Part shown: one piece after another, positions 1 to 5,668 of the stretch | How positions within the stretch are numbered: the first letter of the stretch is position 1 | Layout of the letters: every line of letters begins with the position of its first letter | Notes under the pieces: model-generated | Seen by the model: the letters and a program-made list of their open reading frames with translations, nothing else | Databases searched by the model: none | Told to the model about the DNA's origin: nothing | Translations under genes and position numbers: made by a program | DNA from: Elusimicrobiota bacterium | Lineage (GTDB): Bacteria; Elusimicrobiota; Elusimicrobia; Elusimicrobiales; UBA9959 | DNA length: 40,506 bases | Assembly: GCA_003450815.1 (NCBI GenBank) | Contig: DMES01000045.1 | Coordinates: forward strand, 1 to 40,506 | Reading direction: 5' to 3'

Positions 1-234
1 TCATTTTAAACTGGACAGTACAAGCTCACTAACCTGCCTCCTGAAACTACGCCTACTGACCGCATTGAGGTGAAGCTGATAATTACGGCTTCGGGGATTC
101 TGCGCTGCTATGCGCGGGACACTGCGGGCAAGGGCAACGTCTTCAGGGAAATTGAGCATAAGACAGGCCTGAGCAAGGAAGAAGTCCAGGAGAAAAAAAG
201 AGATCTGGACAAATTGAAGGAGGGGGAAGTATGA
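1..234 (+). pseudogene. C-terminal part of an Hsp70/DnaK-type protein, frame broken near the window edge
   Basis: Frame 1 from base 10 to the TGA at 232-234 reads GQYKLTNLPP, then an IEV-x-IT-x-SGIL strand, then GLSKEEV. This is the order seen in the Hsp70 substrate-binding domain (a lid-proximal beta strand with an 'NGIL' type motif, then the helical lid start). A TAA stop at 7-9 lies in this frame, while the +2 frame (bases 2-14) reads HFKL into the same place. A one-base frame change near base 10-12 would restore an Hsp70-like LGQYKL. So the gene is either frameshifted or carries a sequence error; the bulk lies outside the window. Its TGA overlaps the ATG of the VWA gene (ATGA at 231-234), so the two are translationally coupled. 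The short lid (about 25 residues after GLSKEEV) differs from full DnaK and suggests a shortened Hsp70-like protein. Confidence 0.6.
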
Positions 235-866
235 ATTGGCGCTTACCCACCGGCCGCCCGGAAGCGATTCCGGGCGAGCCTGAAGCGGTGATACTGCTTC
301 TTGATATATCAGGGAGCATGAGCGAGGATGATTACCCGCCTAACCGCATAGAAGCGATGAAAGAGGCGGCGCTTGAATTCATCAAGCGTAAACACGAGGA
401 CAGCCCCGATGACCAGGTTGGAATTATCACCTTTGGCTCATCGGCCAATATCCGCTGCGCGCTAATTCCTGTAAGTATAGGGTATGAGAAACTGCGCGAC
501 GCGGTTCAAGCCATTGAAATTGATGGCGCGACAGAAATGGTTGCCGGCCTGAAGGAGGCAGGCAGGGCCATGTCGCCCGGCTGGTTGAGGGAAATCCCCC
601 AGAGTCGGCGGATTATAGTCCTCAGTGACGGCGGGAATACGGGAAACGGAAATCCTGTTAAGGTGGCGGCAGCCCTTAAGGCGGAGGGGGTCGTCATAGA
701 ATGTGTCGGCATCGGAGACCGGGCGGCACTGGATGAGGACACGCTGCGTAAAATGGCCAGCATATATAACCGGAAAGTGCTCTACCGCTGGATTGGCGAC
801 AGGGAAAACCTGGAACGCCACTTCAGAGAGATGAGCAACAAGCTGGTTATAAGGGAGGGGGATTAA
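231..866 (+). CDS. VWA-domain protein with complete MIDAS
   Basis: This 211-residue protein is almost entirely one von Willebrand A domain. The metal-ion site is intact: DISGSMS at residues 25-31 (D25, S27, S29), T101 in GATEM, and D133 in LSDGG. There is no signal peptide or membrane segment, so it should be cytoplasmic. The start ATG overlaps the stop of the Hsp70-like gene, and a strong AAGGGAGG motif (851-858) then serves the next gene, so all three are probably one transcript. VWA domains of this kind bind protein partners in a metal-dependent way; TerY-type and MoxR-linked VWA proteins are the nearest described relatives. With an Hsp70 and a J-like protein as neighbours I infer a chaperone-linked adaptor. 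The substrate is unknown. Confidence 0.85.
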   Translation: MNWRLPTGRPEAIPGEPEAVILLLDISGSMSEDDYPPNRIEAMKEAALEFIKRKHEDSPDDQVGIITFGSSANIRCALIPVSIGYEKLRDAVQAIEIDGATEMVAGLKEAGRAMSPGWLREIPQSRRIIVLSDGGNTGNGNPVKVAAALKAEGVVIECVGIGDRAALDEDTLRKMASIYNRKVLYRWIGDRENLERHFREMSNKLVIREGD

Positions 867-871
867 TCCTA

Positions 872-1609
872 ATGGCGAGTTCTATGACCTCCCACGAGGC
901 TGAAAGGCTTCTTAATATACGCCCACCGTTTACAAAAAAACAGGTGGAAGACGCACATACCGCAAAAATGAGGGCATTGAATAACGCCTACAACGTGGCG
1001 GTCGGAACAGAGATGGACAGGATTGATGAGCAAAAGGTAAAGGCGGGAGAGGCCAGGACAATTCTTATAAATATGTCTATGGCCTCTCCCCCGCCGAAAT
1101 CCGCAGCTCCCAAAGGATACGGCAGGAAGAGGCAAACCTATAACTATAATCCGCCGCCAATCTTCAAAGGCGGGGGGAGCAATACGGTCTTTGACCTTGT
1201 AAACCATATTCTTGGAGAGTTGCGCCGGTTCCTGAATGTTGTAAGCCGGCAATTTAACACTACTCCGCAGGTGGCAACGGTAATTCTGGCCATATGCGTC
1301 ATGATGGGGATGATGGCCCTTTTCGGGGGGCCGACGCGCGGTGCAGCGGCAGGCGCGGCGTATGTACTGGTATTATCTGACCCGATGGCGCAGGTATATA
1401 TTAATGGCAAGTATTGGGCCAACGCACCGTTTGTAAATCCCCTTAGGGTTGATGCCGGGGGAGTGGTAGAGTTTCGCTTTGTGAATCCGGAATACCCGGC
1501 GTTGGAGCGGCGTATGCCTGTTGAACGGGAACGCAAATATATTTTCAAAGTCCACCTGGATGAGGGCACCTGCGAAAGCGCTGAAGTGGCGGACTGGGAG
1601 ACAAGATGA
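872..1609 (+). CDS. Membrane protein: N-terminal J-like domain, one TM helix, C-terminal PEGA domain
   Basis: Residues 8-68 form a helical region starting EAERLLNI and TKKQVEDAHTAKM, which fits helices I and II of a J-type domain, but the HPD tripeptide is absent. A proline- and tyrosine-rich linker follows (72-100), then a transmembrane helix at about 134-152 and a PEGA-type beta domain at about 164-231 (AQVYINGKYWANAP, then VEFRFVNPEYPALERRMPVE). The expected topology is J-like part in the cytoplasm and PEGA part outside. PEGA domains are associated with surface or periplasmic binding. A good ribosome site (GGGAGGGG) lies upstream, and its TGA overlaps the ATG of the next gene (1606-1609). 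The J-like call is a pattern judgement; PEGA is firmer. Confidence 0.7.
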   Translation: MASSMTSHEAERLLNIRPPFTKKQVEDAHTAKMRALNNAYNVAVGTEMDRIDEQKVKAGEARTILINMSMASPPPKSAAPKGYGRKRQTYNYNPPPIFKGGGSNTVFDLVNHILGELRRFLNVVSRQFNTTPQVATVILAICVMMGMMALFGGPTRGAAAGAAYVLVLSDPMAQVYINGKYWANAPFVNPLRVDAGGVVEFRFVNPEYPALERRMPVERERKYIFKVHLDEGTCESAEVADWETR

Positions 1610-2175
1610 AACTACGAATCTGCTGTTTTATCATGTCGCTGGCGCTGCTATCGGGCTGTGCCGGTAATATTAAGGACAATATCTTTATGGGAATCGGGGC
1701 TTATTCTATTTTATGGCGCGCCAAGGAAACGAGAAAGCGGCACAAAGAAGCAATGGAAAGCTATTCACACAGGGAACAAGGTGCCGGAGCAGATTCTCGC
1801 GCAGGGCTTACTGCCGCAAGTGAAAGGCCTGCTGAACCGGGCGCAATGATTGCTGGTAGTAGCGGCATTAGTCCTGCGGAAATTGAGAAGAAAAATGTTT
1901 TTCTGCAAGCCTTTCAGGCGGGCAGAGAGGATTTTAAAAGGTTCAGATATCAAAATTGTAAAACCAGGATGCTGACTGCCGTGGTTGACGCGGATTCCAC
2001 GGAGCTTAAAGCCCAGGCGCTTTTTTATGCTGGCGCCTGCGCATTCTATCTGGGTCGGCGTGAAGAGGCTGAAAAATATTTTGCACAGGCGAGAAGCCTT
2101 TTTCCTGCCTTTGTTCCCAACGAGAATGTCTTTACGCCGGCGCTGATTAAGGTTTACAAAAAGTGTGGTAAGTGA
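1606..2175 (+). CDS. Small lipoprotein with TPR-like C-terminal half
   Basis: This 189-residue protein begins with a lipoprotein signal peptide ending LLSGC, so Cys18 is the likely lipidated residue. Residues 25-90 are polar and low in structure (many K, R, E, A, G). Residues 100-180 are helical with TPR-like spacing (ALFYAGACAFYLGRREEAEKYFAQARSLFP), followed by an F-T-P-A-L-I-K-V-Y tail like that seen after TPR units in other secreted proteins. It is coupled to the upstream J-PEGA gene by an ATGA overlap and is the last gene of the cassette. It would sit in the periplasm or outer membrane, where it could meet the PEGA domain of its neighbour. That partnership is an inference from gene order and topology. 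Confidence 0.7.
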   Translation: MKLRICCFIMSLALLSGCAGNIKDNIFMGIGAYSILWRAKETRKRHKEAMESYSHREQGAGADSRAGLTAASERPAEPGAMIAGSSGISPAEIEKKNVFLQAFQAGREDFKRFRYQNCKTRMLTAVVDADSTELKAQALFYAGACAFYLGRREEAEKYFAQARSLFPAFVPNENVFTPALIKVYKKCGK

Positions 2176-2209
2176 ACAATAATGCTGGGACCGCGTGGTT
2201 GGAGGGGTT

Positions 2210-2401
2210 ATGGAAAAACGGTTGTTGACGGTTGAGGAGCTTGGCACGTATCTCAGCCTGCCCAAGAGCAGTATATACACTATGGTTTGCAACAGGAAGA
2301 TTCCACGGGAATGCGTGGTAAAAATCGGGCGGGTGTTGAGGTTTGAACGGGAGGCTATAGATAAATGGATTAGCGGGAAGCGGTCTTGCCCTGGCTCTTA
2401 G
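2210..2401 (+). CDS. Excisionase-family helix-turn-helix protein
   Basis: A 63-residue protein starting MEKRLLTVEELGTYL, with the excisionase/MerR-like winged HTH pattern: TVEELGTYLSLPKSSIYTMV, then KIPRE, and the GRVLRFEREAIDKWI strand-helix ending. The ATG at 2210 is preferred over a GTG at 2195 because GGAGGGG (2201-2207) sits just upstream of it. It precedes the integrase by two genes and probably acts as the recombination directionality factor or as a regulator of the island. Its last 32 bases overlap the 3' end of the convergent ribbon-helix-helix gene, so the two transcripts are antisense at their ends. Confidence 0.75.
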   Translation: MEKRLLTVEELGTYLSLPKSSIYTMVCNRKIPRECVVKIGRVLRFEREAIDKWISGKRSCPGS

Positions 2402-2561
2402 TTTTAACCGGGGGCTCGCTAATGCTGAAATACTTTTCTATAGCCTTGCCGATAAGCCAGGACAGGCTGCGGTCTTGGTCATTGGCGGCTTTACGGAGTA
2501 CGGCTTCAAGTTCCGGCGTGGTGACAAAGCTTATGGTCACGGTTTTCTTGCGCATGGACAT
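2370..2561 (-). CDS. Ribbon-helix-helix DNA-binding protein
   Basis: A 63-residue basic protein. Residues 5-12 (KKTVTISF) form the expected N-terminal beta strand, followed by two helices (TPELEAVLRKAANDQDRS and LSWLIGKAIEKYF), the layout of CopG/Arc-type repressors. A polar tail follows. No toxin gene is adjacent, so an antitoxin role is not supported. It is divergent from the integrase, with only 68 bp between the starts. That gap holds two 18-bp direct repeats with palindromic cores (2583-2600 and 2613-2630), which are good candidates for its own operators. I infer that it represses the integrase promoter and itself. Confidence 0.7.
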   Translation of the reverse strand: MSMRKKTVTISFVTTPELEAVLRKAANDQDRSLSWLIGKAIEKYFSISEPPVKTKSQGKTASR

Positions 2562-2582
2562 ATATTACCACTTTGTAGCGGC

Positions 2583-2630
2583 CAATATCTAATATTGACA
2601 GCTATTAGAAGATAATATATCATATTGACA
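2583..2630. promoter_or_regulatory. Two 18-bp direct repeats overlapping the integrase promoter
   Basis: Repeat 1 (2583-2600) and repeat 2 (2613-2630) match at 15 of 18 positions and both end ATATTGACA. Each has an imperfect inverted core of the form AATAT-NNN-ATATT. Their spacing is 30 bp, about three helical turns, so both would face the same side of the DNA. They cover the -35 and -10 of the integrase promoter and its start codon. Likely bound by the divergent ribbon-helix-helix protein. Confidence 0.55.
2595..2623 (+). promoter_or_regulatory. Integrase promoter, leaderless arrangement
   Basis: TTGACA (2595-2600) is followed by a 17-bp spacer and TATCAT (2618-2623), close to the sigma70 consensus. 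The integrase ATG at 2630 begins six bases after the -10, where transcription would start. No ribosome site is possible in such a transcript, so it would be leaderless. Confidence 0.6.
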
Positions 2631-3712
2631 TGGCGATATTCAAAAAGCGGGGGATATACTGGATCGGCTACTACGCCTACGGACGGCGCAGAAGGGAGCC
2701 TATCGGGTCCAGTTACAAGCTGGCAGCCGAAGTCCTCCATAAGCGTAAAGCCGAAATAGCCGAGGGGAAACATTTTCTTAACCGGCGGGGGAATATGACC
2801 ACCTTCCGGGAACTGGCCGAGAAATATAAAAAGCAATACGCCAAGCATAAGAAATCCGCCGCGGAGATGATTATGCGGATAGACAATCTTGTAAAGATGC
2901 TGGGCGACAAAAAACTGAACGCTATAACGCCGTTTATGGTTCAGGAAATGCGCAATAAAATCAAAGAGACGCGCACTATCGCCACGGCGAACCGCTACCA
3001 CGCCATTTTGAAGAGTATTTTCAACCGGGCGAGAGAGTGGAGGCTGTTTTATGGGGAAAACCCGGCCACAGTAATCAAAATTGAGCGTGAAACCCCTAAC
3101 CGGTTGCGTTATTTAAGCAGGGAAGAGATAACCCGCCTTTTGGAAGCATGCAGCCCACGTCTTTTTCCGGTAGTGGCTTTTGCCCTGCTTACCGGCATGA
3201 GGCGGGGGGAGATACTGGCCCTTAAGTGGGAAGATGTTGACCTGGAGCAGCGGATTGTCTATTTAACCGAGACTAAATCCGGTCGGCCCCGTGAAATACC
3301 TATCATGGATAAGCTTTACGACCTTTTGGTACCCATGCGGCAGGTGAGCGGCCCGGTATTTAAAATTCCTACAATAACCCTGCGCCGGCATTATGATAAA
3401 GCTTTAAAGCTGTCAGGAATAGTCAACTTCCACTTCCACGACCTTCGCCATACCTTTGCCAGCCACTTCGTAATGATTACCCATGACCTCTACACCCTGC
3501 AGAAGATCCTGGGGCATTCTACGCCCCTTCTGACCCAGCGCTATGCCCACTTATCTAACCGCCATTTACGCTCAAATATGGCAAAATTGGACTCTGAATG
3601 GGCACCAATATGGGCGTCAAGGCAGGATGAGCCTTTGATTCCATTTACTCAAAATGCATCTGTTACTAATGTGGAAATGTCCCGGATGGAGCGTCTACAT
3701 GGGCCTTCCTAA
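2630..3712 (+). CDS. Tyrosine recombinase (integrase)
   Basis: A 360-residue site-specific recombinase. The N-terminal arm-type domain (residues 1-50, with YWIGYYAYGRRRREPIG) is followed by a SAM-like core-binding domain (55-150) and the catalytic domain (160-310). All catalytic residues are present: R191 in TGMRRGE, K216 in TKSGRPR, H270 and R273 in HDLRHT, H296 in LGHS and nucleophile Y305 in QRYAHLS. Length is normal for the family and the enzyme looks functional. The tail after residue 323 starts WAPIWAS; the DNA encoding this stretch is repeated 1.4 kb downstream, which suggests the original 3' end was displaced. The excisionase-like and RHH genes upstream complete an island control module. 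Confidence 0.95.
   Translation: MAIFKKRGIYWIGYYAYGRRRREPIGSSYKLAAEVLHKRKAEIAEGKHFLNRRGNMTTFRELAEKYKKQYAKHKKSAAEMIMRIDNLVKMLGDKKLNAITPFMVQEMRNKIKETRTIATANRYHAILKSIFNRAREWRLFYGENPATVIKIERETPNRLRYLSREEITRLLEACSPRLFPVVAFALLTGMRRGEILALKWEDVDLEQRIVYLTETKSGRPREIPIMDKLYDLLVPMRQVSGPVFKIPTITLRRHYDKALKLSGIVNFHFHDLRHTFASHFVMITHDLYTLQKILGHSTPLLTQRYAHLSNRHLRSNMAKLDSEWAPIWASRQDEPLIPFTQNASVTNVEMSRMERLHGPS
3598..3615 (+). repeat. 18-bp direct repeat, copy 1 (inside integrase 3' end)
   Basis: ATGGGCACCAATATGGGC occurs here inside the integrase gene and again at 4991-5008 without mismatch. The pair brackets the integrase tail and the ATPase gene. It could be a duplicated attachment core or a remnant of a second integrase 3' end. 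Confidence 0.75.
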
Positions 3713-3769
3713 ATAAATTTCTAATTGACATAAGTCTCTTAAATTAAGAACATATATTGGCAGCATAGG

Positions 3770-3802
3770 TTACGACGATTGTCGTAACGACAATTGTCGT
3801 AA
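3770..3802. promoter_or_regulatory. Tandem palindromic operator upstream of the ATPase gene
   Basis: Two 15-bp units in tandem (3772-3786 and 3787-3801) differ at a single base. Each is palindromic: TTACGAC-GATT-GTCGTAA at 3770-3787, and ACGACAATTGTCGT at 3787-3800. The block lies just ahead of a GGGAGG ribosome site (3806-3811) and the ATG at 3817, downstream of a possible TTGACA -35 (3725-3730). The position suits a repressor operator or an mRNA hairpin that controls translation. Confidence 0.6.
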
Positions 3803-3816
3803 TATGGGAGGTTTTT

Positions 3817-4914
3817 ATGAATCCGTTCAGATTCGGCGCCATTGTGGAGGGGGAATATTTCACTAACAGGCATCAGGAGATAAAAGAGCTTATCTCGGAC
3901 ATTGAATCCGGGCAGAACGTGGTGCTTATCAGCCAGAGGCGCTTTGGCAAAAGCAGCATGGTCAACAAGGCGCTTGCCGGCATGAATATTAAATCCATCC
4001 GCCTGGATCTGGAGATAATTTCAGATGAAGTGGATTTGGCCAACGCCTATGTTAAAAAAGCGCTGGCTTTGAGCCCTTTTGAAAAGCTGAAAAGCTATAT
4101 AAAAACCCTTAAAATACAACCCGCCATGGAGTATAATCCCGCCACAGGCGATATAAATGTTTCTTTTTCTCCAGACTCCGCCAATAAGGCCGCTGTTGTC
4201 GCGGAAAGTCTTGAGCTTCCGGAGATAATCGCGAAAAAACAGAACAGGCGCGTTGTGGTAGTATTTGACGAATTTCAGGAGATTCGCCGCATCGCCCCCA
4301 ACCTTGAGAAAAAGATGCGGGGCATATTCCAGGCGCATCAGAATGTGTCATACATTTTTATCGGCAGTCAGGAAAGCATGATACGCGATATTTTTCAGGA
4401 GAAGAAAAATCCTTTCTACAAATTCGGTCGGCAAAAAGTTTTAGATAGCATCCCGGAGAAAGAGATGGAAGCATTTGTGCTGAAAAGATTCAGTTCAGCC
4501 GGCATAGACGCCTCCGGTATAGTTAAGGATATCCTTGCGTTTACCGGGTGTCACCCCTACTATACCCAGCAGCTCTGCCACGAGCTCTATATAGCGCATG
4601 AAAAAGGTCCGTTTGGGCGCGAGCTGATTGCCGAGGCCATCGAGAACATTGTCACCCAGCATAGCGCCGACTATAAAAGATGGTGGAACGCTCTTGATAA
4701 TACGGAGCGGAAAATAGTCATAGGATTAGCCGCTGGCGGCAACGAGGCGACTTCCAAAAAGTTTATACAAAAATACGGGATTAAGACAGCCAGCACCTCC
4801 GGCAGCGCAGTAGGGAGGTTGATAGACAAGGGTATAATTGTCAGGCGTGACAAAAATACACATGAAATAGAAGACCCGTTCTGGAAAGAATGGATAGTTC
4901 TAAATAGGAATTAG
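3817..4914 (+). CDS. STAND/archaeal-type AAA ATPase
   Basis: A 365-residue ATPase that opens with the family signature NPFRFGAIVEGEYFTNRHQEI. The P-loop is the variant form ISQRRFGKSS (residues 38-47, K45), Walker B is VVVVFDEFQ (147-154, D151, E152), and a sensor-like FIGSQ is at 181-185. The C-terminal 90 residues look like a winged helix (ERKIVIGLAAGG, then GSAVGRLIDKGIIVRR, then EIEDPFWKEWI). Members of this family (Pfam ATPase_2-like) are common in archaea and in mobile elements; their substrates are mostly unknown. It carries its own operator-like palindromes and ribosome site, and it lies between the two copies of the 18-bp repeat, so it may have arrived as a unit. A defence or maintenance role is possible but unproven. 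Confidence 0.85.
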   Translation: MNPFRFGAIVEGEYFTNRHQEIKELISDIESGQNVVLISQRRFGKSSMVNKALAGMNIKSIRLDLEIISDEVDLANAYVKKALALSPFEKLKSYIKTLKIQPAMEYNPATGDINVSFSPDSANKAAVVAESLELPEIIAKKQNRRVVVVFDEFQEIRRIAPNLEKKMRGIFQAHQNVSYIFIGSQESMIRDIFQEKKNPFYKFGRQKVLDSIPEKEMEAFVLKRFSSAGIDASGIVKDILAFTGCHPYYTQQLCHELYIAHEKGPFGRELIAEAIENIVTQHSADYKRWWNALDNTERKIVIGLAAGGNEATSKKFIQKYGIKTASTSGSAVGRLIDKGIIVRRDKNTHEIEDPFWKEWIVLNRN

Positions 4915-4990
4915 CTTTTCTTATTTGTACGTTTTAGTCCGCTTGTTCAACTGGATATTTAAGGGAAAATATGGTTTTTTGGGCATCTGG

Positions 4991-5008
4991 ATGGGCACCA
5001 ATATGGGC
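4991..5008 (+). repeat. 18-bp direct repeat, copy 2 (integrase-tail remnant)
   Basis: Identical to 3598-3615. Here the bases continue as a near-tandem 12-mer (ATGGGCACCAAT then ATGGGCACCAAA). The integrase reading frame from copy 1 stays open across it and reads WAPIWAPNPFEAYQLF then a stop at 5043-5045, so this looks like the end of an integrase gene without its body. Confidence 0.65.
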
Positions 5009-5026
5009 ACCAAACCCTTTTGAGGC

Positions 5027-5055
5027 TTACCAGCTATTTTAAAAAATGATAGAAT
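5027..5055 (+). promoter_or_regulatory. Possible tRNA-Phe promoter
   Basis: TTACCA (5027-5032), a 17-bp spacer and TAGAAT (5050-5055) place a transcription start near 5062, about 18 bases before the tRNA. The -35 matches only four of six consensus positions, so this is tentative. Confidence 0.35.
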
Positions 5056-5079
5056 TGTCAATGTAGAAATACCACATTT

Positions 5080-5151
5080 GCCGCGGTAGCTCAGTGGTAG
5101 AGCACTGGTCTGAAAAACCAGGTGTCGTTGGTTCGATCCCAACCCGCGGCA
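5080..5151 (+). tRNA. tRNA-Phe (GAA)
   Basis: The acceptor stem GCCGCGG (5080-5086) pairs with CCGCGGC (5144-5150), followed by discriminator A. The D arm is GCTCAGTGGTAGAGC, the anticodon arm CTGGT-CTGAAAA-ACCAG with GAA as the anticodon, and the T arm carries GGTTCGATCCC. The 3' CCA is not encoded. The gene lies on the right border of the accessory island, but no second copy of its 3' end is visible in 1-5079. Confidence 0.95.
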
Positions 5152-5163
5152 GATTTTTTTATT

Positions 5164-5535
5164 ATGTCCACAACCACGAAGATACTTGTAGCGGACGATG
5201 ATCAGGACATGCTTGACATGCTTGACTCGCTGCTTACAAAGGCGGGATATACGGTTATCAGGGCGGAGAACGGCCTTGAAGCGGTTGAAAAAACCAGAAA
5301 AGAGCTGCCGGCGCTGGTGATGCTTGACATCCATATGCCGGAGATGGACGGCCTTAAGGCCTGCAAAGAGATAAAGTCCAGCCAGTTTACCAAGTCGGTG
5401 CCGGTGATTATGCTGACCATCAAGGGCAGCATGTCCCAGATACAGCGTGCCATAAGCTATGGCGCCAAAACCTACCTTACAAAGCCCGCTAGTCCCGAAG
5501 AAATACTGAAAGTGGTAAAGAGCATTCTTTCCTGA
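5164..5535 (+). CDS. Stand-alone receiver protein (CheY-like)
   Basis: A 123-residue single receiver domain. The acidic pocket is D11-D13, the phosphoacceptor D55 in LVMLDIHMPEMDG, the switch threonine T85 in MLTIKG, and the conserved lysine K107 in LTKPAS. There is no output domain, so it must act through protein contacts, and no histidine kinase is nearby. I place the start at ATG 5164 because a start further upstream would run into the tRNA gene. No ribosome site is visible: the 12 bases between the tRNA 3' end and the ATG are T-rich. The message is therefore probably formed by cleavage of a tRNA-mRNA transcript. Confidence 0.9.
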   Translation: MSTTTKILVADDDQDMLDMLDSLLTKAGYTVIRAENGLEAVEKTRKELPALVMLDIHMPEMDGLKACKEIKSSQFTKSVPVIMLTIKGSMSQIQRAISYGAKTYLTKPASPEEILKVVKSILS

Positions 5536-5543
5536 ACGGCGTA

Positions 5544-5668
5544 AGTGATTCAGTAATGAGTGATTTAGTGATTGAGTAGTTAAGCAAAAAGAACGGCCTT
5601 GAGTTTCAGGCCGTTCTTTTATTTGCACAAACCAAATCACTCTTCACTTAATTACTAAATCACTTTCA
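5544..5668. repeat. Inverted short-unit element, AGTGATT family
   Basis: The left arm (5544-5584) is built of 7-8 nt variants of AGTGATTY, and the right arm (5634-5667) has the same units on the other strand. The arms flank the bidirectional terminator at 5587-5620. It fills the gap between the convergent receiver gene and rlmI and reaches into the rlmI stop. Confidence 0.7.
5587..5620. terminator. Bidirectional intrinsic terminator
   Basis: A 13-bp perfect stem (AAAAGAACGGCCT at 5587-5599 with AGGCCGTTCTTTT at 5608-5620) has an 8-base loop and T-rich sequence on both strands. It lies between convergent genes and should end both transcripts. Confidence 0.85.

Noticed and set aside
2370..2561. 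RHH protein as an antitoxin
   Set aside because: No toxin-like gene overlaps it or lies next to it; the neighbours are an excisionase-like gene and an integrase.
5080..5151. tRNA-Phe as the attachment site of the island
   Set aside because: The island lies on the 5' side of the tRNA, and no copy of the tRNA 3' end is visible in 1-5079. The far island end is outside the window.
5122..5163. Longer start for the receiver gene
   Set aside because: It would run through the tRNA gene and add residues not found in receiver proteins.
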